A stretch of 64,000 nucleotides of DNA from Ornithinimicrobium sp. CNJ-824 (GCF_001942405.1 NZ_MKKA01000033.1:124001-188000); one strand, 5' to 3'. Shown: positions 10,363 to 20,774, numbered from the stretch's first letter. Notes: generated from the sequence alone by a model not told the origin. Numbers and translations: made by a program.

Positions 10363-11349
10363 TCAGGACTGGACGGACTCGTCGTCGGCGGCGGGCGACT
10401 GCTCGGCCACGGCCTCCTGGGCCTCGACCTGCACCGTCTCCGCGTCGTCCGACGACGTGCCGACGGCCTCGACCGGGCTCTCGGCGGGCGCCTGCGCGTC
10501 CTCGGGGACGGCGGCGTCCTCGGACGTGGGGGCCGCGCTCTCGGTGGCGGCCGGCTGCGCGGCGGCCGGGTCCTGCGCACCCTCGGCGCCGGCGAGGAGC
10601 TCACGCTCCCACTCGGCCATCGGCTCGGCCGCGGCGGGCTCGTCGGCGGACCCGCCGCCCGAGCGGGCGATCAGGCCGTCGGCGACCGCGTCGGCGACGA
10701 CCCGCGTCAGCAGGGTGACCGACCGGATGGCGTCGTCGTTGCCGGGGATCTTGTAGTCGACCTCGTCGGGGTCGCAGTTGGTGTCGAGGATCGCGATGAC
10801 CGGCAGGCCGAGCTTGCGGGCCTCGGTGACGGCCAGGTGCTCCTTCTTGGTGTCGACGACCCAGATGGCCGAGGGGACCTTCTGCATGTCCCGGATGCCG
10901 CCCAGGGTGCGCGCCAGCTTGTCGTACTCGCGGCGCATCATGAGGAGCTCCTTCTTCGTGCGGCCGCTGCCGGCCACGTCGTCGAAGTCGACCTCCTCGA
11001 GCTCCTTGAGGCGGGTCAGCCGCTTGGAGACCGTCTGGAAGTTGGTGAGCATCCCGCCGAGCCAGCGGTGGTTCACGTAGGGCATGCCGACGCGGGTGGC
11101 CTGCTCGGCAACCGACTCCTGGGCCTGCTTCTTGGTGCCGACGAACAGGATCGTGCCGCCGTGGGCGACCGTCTGCTTGACGAAGTCGTAGGCCTCGTTG
11201 AGGTAGGTCAGCGACTGCTGCAGGTCGATGATGTAGATGCCGTTGCGCTCGGTCATGATGAAGCGCTTCATCTTGGGGTTCCAGCGACGGGTCTGGTGCC
11301 CGAAGTGGACGCCGCTCTCAAGGAGCTGGCGCATGGTGACGACGGCCAT
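10363..11349 (-). CDS. rpsB: 30S ribosomal protein S2
   Basis: 328 residues; the first 240 are the conserved S2 fold ([61 protein letters not shown]). The last 80 residues are an acidic, Ala/Glu/Ser-rich tail without similarity to the core, longer than in most actinobacterial S2 proteins. ATG 11349 is the only sensible start. The leader is about 190 bases from the predicted promoter (TTGGGC-18-TATCAT at 11545-11574), long enough for the autoregulation that S2 shows in other bacteria, though I see no defined element. Confidence 0.97.
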   Translation of the reverse strand: MAVVTMRQLLESGVHFGHQTRRWNPKMKRFIMTERNGIYIIDLQQSLTYLNEAYDFVKQTVAHGGTILFVGTKKQAQESVAEQATRVGMPYVNHRWLGGMLTNFQTVSKRLTRLKELEEVDFDDVAGSGRTKKELLMMRREYDKLARTLGGIRDMQKVPSAIWVVDTKKEHLAVTEARKLGLPVIAILDTNCDPDEVDYKIPGNDDAIRSVTLLTRVVADAVADGLIARSGGGSADEPAAAEPMAEWERELLAGAEGAQDPAAAQPAATESAAPTSEDAAVPEDAQAPAESPVEAVGTSSDDAETVQVEAQEAVAEQSPAADDESVQS

Positions 11350-11544
11350 GCCGTGGTCTCGCTCTCTGTCGAAGGTGCAGTTGGGGTCCTGGCCCGGGGA
11401 CGTGCCCCACCCGTGCTGATCGTCGGCACGGGACCGCGGGGTGCGCCGCCGACCTCGACCGTCACCGGTCCGTCGGCCGCGCCCGGGCGCGAATTCGTGT
11501 GGCGGCTCCGACCGCGATGCGGGCAGGGCACACCACACGTGCCA

Positions 11545-11574
11545 GCATGATACGCCAGTGCGGGTGCCCGGCCC
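11545..11574 (-). promoter_or_regulatory. Promoter of rpsB-tsf
   Basis: On the minus strand TTGGGC is followed by 18 bases and TATCAT. rpmB has the same -35 and spacing. It lies in the 255-base divergent gap with the aminotransferase gene. Confidence 0.6.
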
Positions 11575-11591
11575 AATCTCCCGGGCGCGGC

Positions 11592-11597
11592 TACGGT
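11592..11597 (+). promoter_or_regulatory. -10-like hexamer of the aminotransferase gene
   Basis: TACGGT ends seven bases before ATG 11605. There is no clear Shine-Dalgarno, consistent with a leaderless transcript. Confidence 0.45.
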
Positions 11598-11604
11598 GGG
11601 GGCC

Positions 11605-12768
11605 ATGAGCTCGCCACTGGTGTCCAGGATGCGCCCGTTCGGCACGACGATCTTCGCCGAGATGACCCAGCGGGCGCTGGAGCACGACGCGGTGAACCTC
11701 GGGCAGGGTTTCCCGGACACCGACGGCCCGGCGCAGATGCTGGAGGCGGCGGCCGAGGGCCTGCGGACCGGCCTGAACCAGTACGCCCCGGCCAGGGGGC
11801 TGCCCGTGCTCCGGCAGGCCGTGGCCGACCACCAACGGCGCTTCTACGGCATACCGCTGGACCCGGACACCCAGGTGCTGGTGACGGTGGGGGCCACCGA
11901 GGGCATCGCCGCGGCGCTGCTGGCGCTGGTGGAGCCCGGGGACGAGGTCGTGGTGATCGAGCCCGCCTACGACTCCTACGACGCCGCCGTCGCCCTGGCC
12001 GGCGGCGTGCGCCGGTCCGTGGCGCTGCGCCTCCCGGACCTGCACCTCGACCTGGACGCCGTCCGCGACGCCGTCACCCCCCGCACCCGGGTGCTGCTGC
12101 TCAACACGCCGCACAACCCCACCGGCAAGGTGTTCACGACGGAGGAGCTCGAGGGGCTGGCCTCGATCGCCCGGGAGCACGACCTGTGGGTCGTCTCCGA
12201 CGAGGTCTACGAGCACCTGGTCTTCGACGGCCGCACGCACGTGCCGATCGCGACGCTGCCGGAGATGGCCGGGCGCACCCTGACGATCTCGTCGGTGGGC
12301 AAGACCTTCTCCCTCACCGGCTGGAAGACGGGGTGGGTGACCGGTCCCGAGGAGGCGGTGTCGGCCGTGGCCGCGGTGAAGCAGTTCCTCACCTTCGTGG
12401 GGGTCACGCACGTGCAGCCGGCGGTCGCCCTCGGCCTGCGTCTGCCGACGGAGTTCTTCACCGGCTTCGCGGCCCAGCTCCAGGTCAAGAGGGACCTGCT
12501 CGTGGAGGCGCTGGCCCGGGTGGGCGTCCCCGTCGCGCCCAGCGAGGGCACCTACTTCGTGGTCGCCGACCTGGCCGGTCACGGCGTCGAGGACGCGGTC
12601 GACTTCTGCCGGCGGATGCCGGTGGAGCTGGGCGTGGTGGGGGTCCCGGTGTCGGTGTTCTGCAGCGACCCCGCCCCGGTGTCCTCGCTGGTCCGGTTCG
12701 CCTTCTGCAAGCGCGACGAGGTGCTGCAGGAGGCGGCGAGCCGCCTCCAGGTCCTCGGCCGGGGCTGA
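11605..12768 (+). CDS. Class I/II PLP aminotransferase (DapC-like)
   Basis: A 387-residue fold-type I aminotransferase. Seen: the substrate loop [34 protein letters not shown] and the PLP lysine in [16 protein letters not shown]. It is most like the actinobacterial DapC / kynurenine-aminotransferase group, which includes the Rv0858c N-succinyl-diaminopimelate aminotransferase of lysine and peptidoglycan synthesis. Alternative activities (kynurenine, glutamine or methionine transamination) cannot be excluded from sequence. Start 11605 is preferred over 11596 because of the -10 spacing. ATA, a very rare codon here, occurs in FYGIPLD where a GGTATGCC motif copy lies. Confidence 0.8.
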   Translation: MSSPLVSRMRPFGTTIFAEMTQRALEHDAVNLGQGFPDTDGPAQMLEAAAEGLRTGLNQYAPARGLPVLRQAVADHQRRFYGIPLDPDTQVLVTVGATEGIAAALLALVEPGDEVVVIEPAYDSYDAAVALAGGVRRSVALRLPDLHLDLDAVRDAVTPRTRVLLLNTPHNPTGKVFTTEELEGLASIAREHDLWVVSDEVYEHLVFDGRTHVPIATLPEMAGRTLTISSVGKTFSLTGWKTGWVTGPEEAVSAVAAVKQFLTFVGVTHVQPAVALGLRLPTEFFTGFAAQLQVKRDLLVEALARVGVPVAPSEGTYFVVADLAGHGVEDAVDFCRRMPVELGVVGVPVSVFCSDPAPVSSLVRFAFCKRDEVLQEAASRLQVLGRG

Positions 12769-12780
12769 GACGCTGACGGC

Positions 12781-13401
12781 ATGACGTCCGCCGAGACCTC
12801 CGGCACGACCCCACCGGTCGGTGCCCTTGCGCCGGAGCGCCATCGGTGGCACCCGTCGCCAGGGCCGCGGGTCGCCTCGTGGCTGGTCGACTGGCTCGTC
12901 GTCGGGGTCTGGCTCGCGGCGCTCACCCTCGTCGCGTTCCTCACCCGTGGCTCGTGGACGGCCGGCGCCACGGCCACCCCCACCGCGGGGGCCCTGCTCG
13001 CCACCGACCTGCTCGTGACGTTGGGCACCGTGCTGCCCTACGTGCTCTACCTGGTCCTGACCGAGACCTCGGGGGTGCGGGCCACGCTCGGCAAGCGGGT
13101 CAACCACCTCGTGGTCGCGGGCCAGGACGGCGGCCGGGCGACGGTCACGGCGGTGTGGCTGCGCAACCTCGTCAAGGCAGCCCCGTGGCAGCTGGCCCAC
13201 CTCGGGGTCAGCCGGGCCGTCCTGGACGTCCAGCACGGCTGGGCCGTGGCCATGGTGGTGGCCTCGCTGGCCCTCGCCGCGGCGTGCGCCGTCCCCTCCC
13301 TCGTGGGCGGCCGGGGGCTGCACGACCGGGTGGCCGGGACCAGGGTCGAGCGCAGGGCGTCGGAGCCGGCCGGACCGGTCGCGGCGGGGCAGGGGTGGTG
13401 A
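12781..13401 (+). CDS. RDD-family membrane protein
   Basis: 206 residues. After a hydrophilic 28-residue start, [13 protein letters not shown] is an RDD-type Arg/Asp first helix, followed by three further hydrophobic segments (around 75-95, 145-165) and the conserved [10 protein letters not shown] and [10 protein letters not shown] stretches. RDD proteins are small inner-membrane proteins; some act in Na+/H+ antiport, but the role here is unknown. A weak hexamer GACGCT ends six bases before ATG 12781, only six bases after the aminotransferase stop. Its TGA overlaps a GTG that could start xerC. Confidence 0.8.
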   Translation: MTSAETSGTTPPVGALAPERHRWHPSPGPRVASWLVDWLVVGVWLAALTLVAFLTRGSWTAGATATPTAGALLATDLLVTLGTVLPYVLYLVLTETSGVRATLGKRVNHLVVAGQDGGRATVTAVWLRNLVKAAPWQLAHLGVSRAVLDVQHGWAVAMVVASLALAAACAVPSLVGGRGLHDRVAGTRVERRASEPAGPVAAGQGW

Positions 13402-13403
13402 GG

Positions 13404-14318
13404 ATGGCCGGGCCCGTGGACCCCGAGCTGCTGGCGGCGTTCGAGCACCATCTGCGGGTCGAGAAGGGGCGCTCCGCCCACACCGTCCGGGCCTACCTCG
13501 GCGACCTGCGCGCCCTCGACGGGTTCCTGGCCGGGCGGGGGGTCGGGCACCTCGACGAGGTCGTGCTGGCCCACCTGCGCGCCTGGCTGGGCTCGCTGGG
13601 CTCGGCGGGTGCGGCACGGTCGTCCGTGTCCCGTCGGGCCGCGACCGCCCGGACCTTCTTCGCGTGGGCCCGGCGCACCGGCCGGACGTCCACGGACCCT
13701 GCCCTGCGGCTCGTGGCGCCGGGCCGCGACTCCTCGCTGCCGGGAGTGCTGCGGTCCCGCCAGGCGGAGCAGCTGATGGACCTCGCGGCGGTCGCGGCGG
13801 ACGACGACGACCCCCTCCACCTGCGGGACCGGGCCGCCCTGGAGCTCCTCTACGCCTCGGGCATGCGGGTCGGCGAGCTGACGGGCCTGGACGTGGACGA
13901 CCTCGACCTGCCGGCCGGCACGGCCAAGGTCCTGGGCAAGGGCGACAAGGAACGGATCGTCCCGTTCGGTGCGCCCGCGGCGGAGGCGCTCGAGCACTGG
14001 TTGGGCAGCGGGAGGCCCCGCCTGGTGACACCGGCGTCCGGGCCGGCGCTGTTCCTGGGCCGCCGGGGGCGGCGGGTGGACCAGCGGCAGGTGCGGGCCG
14101 CCCTGCACCGTCTCCTGGAGCACCTCCCCGACACGGCGAGCATGGGCCCCCACGGCCTACGGCACAGCGCCGCCACCCACCTGCTGGACGGGGGTGCCGA
14201 CCTGCGGGCGGTGCAGGAGATCCTCGGTCACTCCAGCCTGGCGACGACCCAGCTCTACACCCACGTGTCCGTGGAGCGGCTGCGCGCCGCCTACGAGCAG
14301 GCGCACCCCCGCGCCTGA
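13404..14318 (+). CDS. xerC: Tyrosine recombinase XerC
   Basis: 304 residues, two-domain. The N-terminal SAM-like core-binding domain covers 8-95. The catalytic domain has R155 (ASGMRVGEL), K179 (LGKGDKE), H250 and R253 ([12 protein letters not shown]), H276 (LGHSS) and nucleophile Y285 (TTQLYTHV), so all six catalytic positions are present. With XerD it resolves chromosome dimers at dif in concert with FtsK. ATG 13404 is used; GTG 13398, overlapping the RDD stop as GTGA, is an alternative. The housekeeping position near rpsB and dprA, and the absence of any attachment-site duplication, argue against a mobile-element integrase. Confidence 0.93.
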   Translation: MAGPVDPELLAAFEHHLRVEKGRSAHTVRAYLGDLRALDGFLAGRGVGHLDEVVLAHLRAWLGSLGSAGAARSSVSRRAATARTFFAWARRTGRTSTDPALRLVAPGRDSSLPGVLRSRQAEQLMDLAAVAADDDDPLHLRDRAALELLYASGMRVGELTGLDVDDLDLPAGTAKVLGKGDKERIVPFGAPAAEALEHWLGSGRPRLVTPASGPALFLGRRGRRVDQRQVRAALHRLLEHLPDTASMGPHGLRHSAATHLLDGGADLRAVQEILGHSSLATTQLYTHVSVERLRAAYEQAHPRA

Positions 14319-14392
14319 CACCCCCCGTCGGGGGCGCGCGCCGGGAACCGTCCCATCCCCTCCCCCCCCCGGGTCCGCGCGGCCCGGGCCGG

Positions 14393-15010
14393 TCACCCGG
14401 CCGTCCCGGAGGACGGCAGCAGGGTGAGCCGCACCTGCCCGAGCAGCAGGGCCGGGTCGAGGTAGCTGTCGCGCCCACGCACGGCCCCCAGGTGCAGGCA
14501 GTGCAGCAGCAGGCAGTGGCCGCCCGCGTCCAGGTCGCCGATCTGCTGGCCCCGCGCGACCGTCACCCCGGCGGCCACCGAGGGCGAGACCGGCTGGTAG
14601 GTGCTGCGCAGGCCGTCCGCGTGGGTCAGGCTCACCACGCCCACCCCCGCGATCGTGCCGCTGAAGCTGACGACCCCGTCGTCGACCGCACGGACCGGTT
14701 CGCCCAGGACCCCGACCAGGTCGACCCCGCGGTGCCCAGGGAGCCACCGTCGGGCGGGCGGGTCGAAGGGCCGGGCGACGGCCCGGACGGTGACGGTCGG
14801 CCACTCCCACGGGGGTCGGCGGTCCCGGGGACCGGCCAGGACGGCGTCCCCTGGCGGCGGGGTGGTCCACGCCCCGTCCGCAGGTGCTGCGACCCCCGGA
14901 GCCGGGGGCGGCGGCACCGGCTCATCCGTCGGGACGCCCCCGGCCGGCGGGGGCAGGACCGCGACGAGGAGCGCGCACAGGGCGGACGCCGCCGGGCCGT
15001 GACGTCTCAT
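14393..15010 (-). CDS. Secreted M23-family (LytM) peptidase-like protein
   Basis: 205 residues. A signal peptide is evident ([20 protein letters not shown]), followed by a Pro-rich linker to about residue 75. The lysostaphin-type domain holds GHRGVDLVG (first metal ligands His and Asp) and [12 protein letters not shown] (HxH), so the zinc site looks complete. Known family members cut peptidoglycan cross-bridges or act as LytM activators of amidases. ATG 15010 overlaps the dprA TGA (ATGA), so it is last in the comM-dprA unit; this order (rpsB facing a LytM gene) is common in actinobacteria. It faces xerC tail to tail. Confidence 0.85.
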   Translation of the reverse strand: MRRHGPAASALCALLVAVLPPPAGGVPTDEPVPPPPAPGVAAPADGAWTTPPPGDAVLAGPRDRRPPWEWPTVTVRAVARPFDPPARRWLPGHRGVDLVGVLGEPVRAVDDGVVSFSGTIAGVGVVSLTHADGLRSTYQPVSPSVAAGVTVARGQQIGDLDAGGHCLLLHCLHLGAVRGRDSYLDPALLLGQVRLTLLPSSGTAG

Positions 15011-16163
15011 CCTCGGCCCCGCCGTCCGCCGGCGCCGTGCCCGCCACCGGGCGCCCGTCGCCAGCCGTCGAGGAGCTGCTCGGCCAGCCCGAGGTCCTCC
15101 AGCTCCCCCAGCGCCACGAGCACCTCCCCCAGCTCGAGCCCCGACCGCACGACGAGCTCGTCGACGTCGACGCTGCTGCGCGGCCGCAGCCACTGCCAGA
15201 CACGGCGCTGCTCGTCGGGCAGCGCGTCCTCCGGCAGGACCTGGCCGCGCTTGACCGGGGCGAGGTCGGCACCGACCCGGCCGACCAGCTCGGCCACCTC
15301 CGCCGCGTCGGTGACGAGGGTGCGCCCGCCCGGATCTCCTCGTGGCAGCCGGCCGACATGACGCTGGTGACCGGGCCGGGGACCGCCATCACGTGCCGGC
15401 CCAGCTCACGGGCCTCCCGGGCGGTCGAGCGCGCGCCGGAGCGCAGCCCCGCCTCGACGACGACGGTGCCGGCGGCCAGGGCCGCGATGAGCCGGTTGCG
15501 GGCCAGGAAGCGCATCCGCGCCGGTGCCCCTCCGGGCGGCGTCTCGCTCAGCAGCAGACCGCGCGCCCCGATCTGCGCGATGAGGTCGGCGTTGGCCCGG
15601 GGGTAGGGCACGTCGACCCCGCCGGCGAGCGCCGCCACGGTCGGGCCGTCGGCCGAGAGCGCAGCCCGGTGGGCGGCGCCGTCGATGCCGTAGGCGGCGC
15701 CCGAGACCACGGTGAACCCCCGCTCGGCCAGCGCGAACGACAGCCGGACGGCCACCTCCTCCCCGTAGGCCGTGCTGGCCCTCGCCCCGACGACGGCGAC
15801 GCTGCGCTCCCCGACCTCGTCGAGCGCCAGCGGGCCACGCACCCACAGGCACCACGGTGGCGCGCCGAGGGCGTCGAGGGCGACCGGCCACTCGGCGTCG
15901 CCCGGGACGAGCAGCCGTGCGCCCAGCGTGCGGCAGACCCGGTCCTCGTCCAGCTCGGCCGCCCGGGGCAGCCGGGCGGCGAGCCGTTCCAGGCCGACCC
16001 CGCCCGGGGTGCGGCCGTCCCTGAGCGCATGACCCACCAGGTCGACCGGACCGAGGTCGGCCACCAGCGCCTGGACCTTCTCGTCGTAGGGCTCGGCGGA
16101 CCGGGCGAGCAGGACACGGGCCCGTCGCTCGTCGAGCGACCACGGGGCGGGCCGGGCGCTCAC
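15007..16163 (-). CDS. dprA: DNA-processing protein DprA, frame broken
   Basis: The reconstruction gives about 385 residues. DprA loads RecA on incoming single-stranded DNA during transformation. Seen: a SAM-like N-terminal segment, then the Rossmann core with VVGARASTAYGEEVAVRL, VVSGAAYGIDGAAHRAAL, ALAGGVDVPYPRAN, the LLLSETPPGGAPARMRFLARN ssDNA-binding loop and ELGRHVMAVPGPVTS, and a C-terminal winged-helix (DEQRRVWQWLRPRSSVDVDELV). The break at about 15330 is explained by one missing base in GCGGGCGC. GTG 16163 overlaps the comM TGA. DprA is widespread even in species not known to be competent. Confidence 0.9.
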
Positions 16164-17689
16164 GCCGCCCTCACCCCGACCGCGTCACGCAGGTGGAGCG
16201 CCTGCCGCACCTGCGGGTAACCGGGTCGCTCCAGACCGGCGAGGTCGGCCAGGGTCCAGGCGATCCGCAGGCAGCGGTCGAAGCCGCGCAGCGTAAGCTG
16301 GCCGCGGTCGAGAGCCTGGTCGAGGGGACGGCGGTCGGGGCCCGGCAGCCGCCACCGGCCGTCGCGCAGGAACGCTCCCGGCGCCTGGGCGTTGACGGTG
16401 AAGGGCAGTCCGGCCCACCGGTCCCGCTGCCGTGCCCGGGCGGCCTGCACCCGGGCGGCCACCGCCTCGCTGGGCTCACCAGGCCCCCGGGACAGGTCGG
16501 CCCTGGTCACCGCGCCCAGCCGCACCTTGACGTCGACCCGGTCCAGGAGCGGCCCCGAGAGCCGGGAGAAGTAGGCCGCCCGCCGGGCGGGCGGGCAGCT
16601 GCACCGGCCACCGGTCTCACCGCACGGGCAGGGGTTGCAGGCAAGCACGAGCTGGAACCTGGCGGGCATGCGCACGTGCCGGTCGGCCCGGGCGACGACC
16701 ACCTCCCCGGACTCCAGCGGCTGGCGCAGGGCGTCGAGGACGTCGCGCCGGAACTCCGGCGCCTCGTCCAGGAAGAGGACTCCGCGGTGGGCGCGGGACA
16801 CCGCCCCGGGTCGGACCGTCCCGGACCCACCTCCCACCACCGCGGCCATCGAGGCGTTGTGGTGGGGCGCCACGAACGGCGGCCTGGTCAGCAGGCCGCC
16901 TCCCGCCGGCAGGGCGCCCAGCACGGAGTGCACGGCCGAGACGTCGAGGGCGTCCTGAGGGGTCAGCGCGGGCAGGATCCCCGGCAGCCGCTCCGCCAGC
17001 AACGTCTTGCCCGCTCCCGGCGGGCCGACCATGAGCAGGTGGTGACCACCGGCCGCGGCCACCTCCAGGGCGGCCCGCGCCTGGGCCTGTCCTGCCACGT
17101 CGACCAGGTCGGGGAGCCGCTGGTCCTGGTGCCGTGCCGGGCCGGGGCCGGGCAGGTCCGCGGTCCCTCCGGCCGCACGGGCCCGGTGGTGGTGGACGAC
17201 GTCGAGCAGCGTGCGGACCGGGTGGACGTCGACGCCCTCCACCAACGCGGCCTCGCGGGCGTTGTCGACGGGCACGAGCACCTCCCGGACCCCCGAGGCC
17301 GCGGCGGAGACCACCATGGGCAGCACCCCCGGCACCGGGCGGACCGTCCCGTCGAGCCCGATCTCCCCGACGTGGGCGACCCGGTCGACGACGGCGGCCG
17401 GGACGTGCTCCTGGGCCGCGAGCAGCGCCGCGGCGACGGCCAGGTCGAGTCCGCTGCCGACCTTCGGCACCGCCGCCGGGGAGAGGTTGATCGTCCACCG
17501 CCGCAGAGGCAGCTCCAGGTCGAGGCTGCGGAAGGCGGCCCTGATCCGGTCGGGCCCCTGGCGGCAGGCGCTGTCCGGGCGCCCGCTCATGACGAAGGTC
17601 GGCAGCCCGTCGGCGCCGTGCGCCTCGACGGTGACCAGCTGCCCCTCGACGCCCGCCAGCGTGGTGCCGCAGGTGCGTGCCAGGCTCAT
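16160..17689 (-). CDS. comM: ComM/YifB-family Mg-chelatase-like AAA+ ATPase
   Basis: 509 residues. The N-terminal ChlI-like domain (GLPTFVMSGRPDSACRQ, LSPAAVPKVGSGLDLAVAAA) is followed by an AAA+ core with Walker A GPPGAGKTLLAERL near residue 220, Walker B GVLFLDEAPEFRRD, and a C-terminal lid. A Cys-rich insertion (CNPCPCGETGGRCSCP) is typical of the family. Known homologues are hexameric branch-migration helicases acting in transformation. The ATG at 17689 shares a base with the yraN stop and the TGA overlaps dprA, so yraN-comM-dprA-M23 form one translationally coupled unit. Confidence 0.93.
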   Translation of the reverse strand: MSLARTCGTTLAGVEGQLVTVEAHGADGLPTFVMSGRPDSACRQGPDRIRAAFRSLDLELPLRRWTINLSPAAVPKVGSGLDLAVAAALLAAQEHVPAAVVDRVAHVGEIGLDGTVRPVPGVLPMVVSAAASGVREVLVPVDNAREAALVEGVDVHPVRTLLDVVHHHRARAAGGTADLPGPGPARHQDQRLPDLVDVAGQAQARAALEVAAAGGHHLLMVGPPGAGKTLLAERLPGILPALTPQDALDVSAVHSVLGALPAGGGLLTRPPFVAPHHNASMAAVVGGGSGTVRPGAVSRAHRGVLFLDEAPEFRRDVLDALRQPLESGEVVVARADRHVRMPARFQLVLACNPCPCGETGGRCSCPPARRAAYFSRLSGPLLDRVDVKVRLGAVTRADLSRGPGEPSEAVAARVQAARARQRDRWAGLPFTVNAQAPGAFLRDGRWRLPGPDRRPLDQALDRGQLTLRGFDRCLRIAWTLADLAGLERPGYPQVRQALHLRDAVGVRAA

Positions 17690-18069
17690 CAGGCCACCGC
17701 CCGCAGGTGCTCGAGGCGGGGCGGCGCTCCGGCCGGGGCCAGGATCCCGATCAGGTCGATGCGGAAGGCGGCCGACCTGCTCCCGTGCTCGGCCAGCCAG
17801 GCCCACGCCAACCGCCGCAGCCGCCGGGCCTTGGCGTCGTCGACCGCCTCGACCGGGCTGCCGAACCGGGCCGAGCGTCGGGTCTTGACCTCGCAGAAGA
17901 CGAGCTCGCCCTGCTCGTCCCTGGCCACGAGGTCCAGCTCCCCGTGCCGGCACCGCCAGTTGCGGTCCACGACCTGCCAGCCCAGCCCCTCCAGGTGGAG
18001 GCGGGCCAGCTCCTCCCCGTCGTCCCCGACCCGCCGGGCCTCCCGCCACGGCATACCCCCACCGGACAT
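17689..18069 (-). CDS. yraN: UPF0102/YraN-family putative endonuclease
   Basis: 126 residues. The restriction-endonuclease-like core is visible: GELDLVARD, then FCEVKTRRS (the ExK nuclease pair). ATG 18069 lies nine bases after GGAGGGG. It heads the comM-dprA unit, the usual actinobacterial order, and family members are linked to processing of DNA ends. The sixth to eighth codons (Gly-Met-Pro) contain a GGGTATGCCGT motif copy and use the rare GGT codon. Confidence 0.88.
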   Translation of the reverse strand: MSGGGMPWREARRVGDDGEELARLHLEGLGWQVVDRNWRCRHGELDLVARDEQGELVFCEVKTRRSARFGSPVEAVDDAKARRLRRLAWAWLAEHGSRSAAFRIDLIGILAPAGAPPRLEHLRAVA

Positions 18070-18184
18070 GCACCCCTCCTCGCGTCCACCGGCCCCGCCG
18101 ACCGCGGCGCCGTGGCGTCAGTCAACGCGGCGGACCCGCGGCGGACCACCGGGCGAGCGCCCCCTGGGGACCGGGACGGGACGG

Positions 18185-18214
18185 GCCCCGACGATGTGGA
18201 GGGCCGGTCGGGGC
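18185..18214 (-). terminator. Hairpin at the 3' end of the DUF2469 gene
   Basis: An 8-bp perfect inverted repeat (GCCCCGAC/GTCGGGGC, 14-base loop) begins at the DUF2469 stop codon. It would end the rplS-lepB-rnhB-DUF2469 transcripts before yraN. Confidence 0.5.
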
Positions 18215-18537
18215 TACCGCCCGAAGGGGGGCTCCTTGGGCACCTCGAGGTCGGACTTGGCCAGCTCCTCGACGTTGACGTCCTTGAAGGTGATGACCCG
18301 GGCCTGCTTGACGAAACGGGCCGGGCGGTACACGTCCCACACCCAGGCGTCGGCCATCGTCACCTCGAACCAGGTCTCCCCGCCGCCGGTACGCACCTGC
18401 ACGTCCACCTCGTTGGCCAGGTAGAACCGCCGCTCGGTCTCGACGACGTGCGAGAACAGCCCGACGACGTCGCGGTACTCGCGGTAGAGCGCCAGCTCCA
18501 TGTCGGTCTCGTACTTCTCCAGGTCCTCCGCGCTCAT
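18214..18537 (-). CDS. DUF2469 family protein
   Basis: 107 residues, [20 protein letters not shown], then [19 protein letters not shown]. This small, charged cytosolic family is nearly universal in actinobacteria, always next to rnhB, and has no assigned function. ATG 18537 overlaps the rnhB TGA (ATGA). No catalytic motif is apparent. Strict conservation next to RNase HII suggests a role linked to RNA/DNA hybrids or secretion (lepB), but that is guesswork. Confidence 0.92.
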   Translation of the reverse strand: MSAEDLEKYETDMELALYREYRDVVGLFSHVVETERRFYLANEVDVQVRTGGGETWFEVTMADAWVWDVYRPARFVKQARVITFKDVNVEELAKSDLEVPKEPPFGR

Positions 18538-19256
18538 CGCGCACTCCCTTCGTCCAGGTCCGAGCCGGCCAGCCGCCAGGTGCGGCGGTGCTGCGCGCAC
18601 GGCCCCAGGAGCCGCAGCGCCTCCTGGTGGTCGCGGGCGGCGTAGCCCTTGTTGTGGTCCCACCCGTAGGCGGGGTGCTCCTCGGCCATCTGCACCATCA
18701 TCGCGTCCCGCTCCACCTTGGCCAGGACCGACGCCGCGGCCACCGAGGAGCAGCGCAGGTCGGCCTTGACCATCGTGCGCACCGGCGGCGGCGCGGGCCG
18801 GTCGTCCAGCAGGCCGAGCAGCCCGTCCCGGCCGGGGTCGGTGAGCCAGTCGTGGCTGCCGTCCAGCAGGACGAGGTCGACACCGGTGAGCAGCTGGGCC
18901 AGCGCCCGCTCGCCGGCCAGCCGCAGCGCCGACATGATGCCCACGGCGTCGATCTCCTGGGCGGTGGCGTGGCCCACCCCCCAGGCCACGCACCACCGCC
19001 GGATGGCCGGGACCAGCCGTTCCCGAGCCGCCGGGGTCAGCAGCTTGGAGTCGCGCACCCCGGGAGGCGCGCTGCGGCAGAGCGGGTCGACGGCCACGAC
19101 CCCGACCGTGACCGGCCCGGCCAGCGCCCCGCGTCCGACCTCGTCCATGCCCGCGAGCACGGCATACCCCTCCCGGTGCAGGGACCGCTCCACGCGCAGG
19201 CTCGGTCGTCCCGAGGTGCCGGCACCCCGGCGGGGTCGGGCCGTCGTGGACGTCAT
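18534..19256 (-). CDS. rnhB: Ribonuclease HII
   Basis: 240 residues. It removes ribonucleotides misincorporated in DNA and cleaves RNA in hybrids. The DEDD site begins with D38-E39 in [62 protein letters not shown] and [13 protein letters not shown] follow in order. An N-terminal 25-residue basic extension precedes the fold. ATG 19256 overlaps the lepB TGA, so lepB-rnhB-DUF2469 are coupled. A GGGTATGCCGT motif copy encodes the Gly-Tyr-Ala of [11 protein letters not shown] with the rare TAT codon. Confidence 0.96.
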   Translation of the reverse strand: MTSTTARPRRGAGTSGRPSLRVERSLHREGYAVLAGMDEVGRGALAGPVTVGVVAVDPLCRSAPPGVRDSKLLTPAARERLVPAIRRWCVAWGVGHATAQEIDAVGIMSALRLAGERALAQLLTGVDLVLLDGSHDWLTDPGRDGLLGLLDDRPAPPPVRTMVKADLRCSSVAAASVLAKVERDAMMVQMAEEHPAYGWDHNKGYAARDHQEALRLLGPCAQHRRTWRLAGSDLDEGSAR

Positions 19257-20005
19257 CGCCCCTCCGGCTCCGGGACGTCGGCGTAGGTGTCGGGGACGGT
19301 GAACCAGGTGGCGTGGTCGAAGGGGTAGAGCAGCACGAACGCCTGCCCGACCACGTGGTCCAGGGGGACCGCGCCCTCGCCGGTGCCGTCGTCGTGCGCC
19401 CGGGAGTCCCGGGAGTTGGAGCGGTGGTCGCCCATGAGCCAGACGTGGTCCTCGGGGACGGTCACCTGGAACGGGGTGGTGCTGGGCACGTCCCCCGGGA
19501 AGAGGTAGTCCTCCTCGAGGGCCTGCCCGTTGACGGTGATCCGGTCCTGGTCGTCGCAGCAGACGACCTCGTCCCCCGGCGTCCCGACCACCCGCTTGAT
19601 GAGGTGGTTGCCCTCGTCGGCGGGGGCGACCCCCACGAACCGCAGCACGTCGAGGACGGTCTCGACGACCGGTCCGCGCTCGGTCCGGGGCATCGGGCCC
19701 AGCCAGCCTCCCGGGTCCTCGAAGACGACGATGTCGCCCCGGTCCACGGCCAGGGGGCCCGCCTGGACCTTGCTCACCATGACCCGGTCCCCGACGGCGA
19801 GCGTGTCCTCCATGCTCCCGGAGGGGATGTAGAAGGCCTGGGCGAGGAAGGTCTTGACCACGAAGGAGATGACCAGGGCCGTCACCGCGATGAGGACGAC
19901 CTCGCGCACGCCGTGCCAGAACCCGCCGGTGCGGGAGGGCCCGGCCCCGGCGGCGTGCGGCTGCGCGTCGTGGCTGGTGCGGTCGCTCACCTGCGTGGTC
20001 CTCAT
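19253..20005 (-). CDS. lepB: Signal peptidase I
   Basis: About 250 residues, a type II membrane protein. A single N-terminal membrane helix ([19 protein letters not shown]) is followed by [12 protein letters not shown] with the catalytic Ser, [14 protein letters not shown] with the catalytic Lys, and [15 protein letters not shown] (box E). It cleaves signal peptides on the outer face of the membrane. ATG 20005 is chosen; GTG 20035 would add ten residues after the same GGAGG-like stretch. It follows rplS in the same direction, across a terminator hairpin. The pair CC in EVVCCDDQD is unusual but lies in a variable loop. Confidence 0.95.
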   Translation of the reverse strand: MRTTQVSDRTSHDAQPHAAGAGPSRTGGFWHGVREVVLIAVTALVISFVVKTFLAQAFYIPSGSMEDTLAVGDRVMVSKVQAGPLAVDRGDIVVFEDPGGWLGPMPRTERGPVVETVLDVLRFVGVAPADEGNHLIKRVVGTPGDEVVCCDDQDRITVNGQALEEDYLFPGDVPSTTPFQVTVPEDHVWLMGDHRSNSRDSRAHDDGTGEGAVPLDHVVGQAFVLLYPFDHATWFTVPDTYADVPEPEGR

Positions 20006-20083
20006 CTCGTCGGCGGGGATCCTCCCCCGCGGCACCGGGGCGCCGGGGCCGGGACGACCCTAACCCGCCGGGCTGGGAGAGCG

Positions 20084-20120
20084 CCGATCCCCCGCCGGTC
20101 GGTGCCGGGCGGGGGATCGG
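20084..20120 (-). terminator. Terminator hairpin downstream of rplS
   Basis: A perfect 13-bp stem (20084-20096 with 20108-20120) around an 11-base loop lies 21 bases after the rplS stop. It should cut off or reduce transcription into lepB. Confidence 0.7.
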
Positions 20121-20129
20121 GTATGCGGT
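20119..20129 (+). repeat. Intergenic copy of the GGTATGCSGT motif
   Basis: GGGTATGCGGT lies between rplS and lepB and overlaps the terminator stem by two bases. It is one of only two copies in the window outside coding sequence. Confidence 0.5.
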
Positions 20130-20140
20130 GCGCGGGCGGG

Positions 20141-20551
20141 TCAGGCCTGCTCGTCGGCCTTCTGGGCCGTGGCGGCGGCCTTCGCGGCGCTCTTCGGCGC
20201 GGGGCCGGACTCGCGACGCTCGCGGATCTTGGCGGCCTTGCCGCGCAGGTCGCGCAGGTAGTAGAGCTTGGCGCGCCGGACGACGCCACGGCTGACGACC
20301 TCGATCTTCTCCACGTTCGGCGAGTGCAGCGGGAAGGTGCGCTCCACGCCGACGCCGAAGGAGACCTTTCGGACGGTGTAGGTCTCGCCCACCCCGGAAC
20401 CGTGGCGGCGGATCACGACGCCCTTGAAGACCTGGATCCGGGAGCGGGTGCCCTCGATGACCCGGACGTGGACGTCGATGGTGTCGCCCGCCCGGAAGTC
20501 GGGCAGGTCGGTCCGCAGGCTGGCGGCGTTGACGTCGTCGAGCTGGTGCAT
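20141..20551 (-). CDS. rplS: 50S ribosomal protein L19
   Basis: 136 residues, against a usual 115; the extra 20 are an Ala/Lys tail ([17 protein letters not shown]). The core is standard: [64 protein letters not shown]19 sits at the 30S-50S interface. The ATG at 20551 follows AGGAGA. Transcription probably starts near 20722 from TTGGAC-17-CAGACT, giving a leader of about 170 bases in which no named regulatory element was recognised. Confidence 0.97.
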   Translation of the reverse strand: MHQLDDVNAASLRTDLPDFRAGDTIDVHVRVIEGTRSRIQVFKGVVIRRHGSGVGETYTVRKVSFGVGVERTFPLHSPNVEKIEVVSRGVVRRAKLYYLRDLRGKAAKIRERRESGPAPKSAAKAAATAQKADEQA

Positions 20552-20728
20552 GGTTCGTCTCCTGCTGCTCATGGCCGCCACAGGTCGGCCACGGCACTCT
20601 GGTCCGCCGGGCCCGGGGGCCGGCACGGACGGTGTCGGTGGGTGTCGCGCGGGCCGGGTCCCCCGCGCGGCTCCCCCTGTGGCAGGGGCGCGAGGCTTTC
20701 GGCGAACCGGACCGGGACGCAAGGGTCA

Positions 20729-20757
20729 AGTCTGCCAGACCCCGGCCGGGCGTCCAA
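20729..20757 (-). promoter_or_regulatory. Promoter of rplS
   Basis: TTGGAC, 17 bases, CAGACT on the minus strand. Its -35 lies 17 bases from the -10 of divergent serB (20775-20780). Confidence 0.5.
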
Positions 20758-20774
20758 GTCCGTCACCGGCGGCC

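Noticed and set aside
13404-14318. XerC as a phage or island integrase
   Set aside because: It lies in the conserved rpsB/dprA neighbourhood, with no tRNA target, direct repeats or cargo genes.
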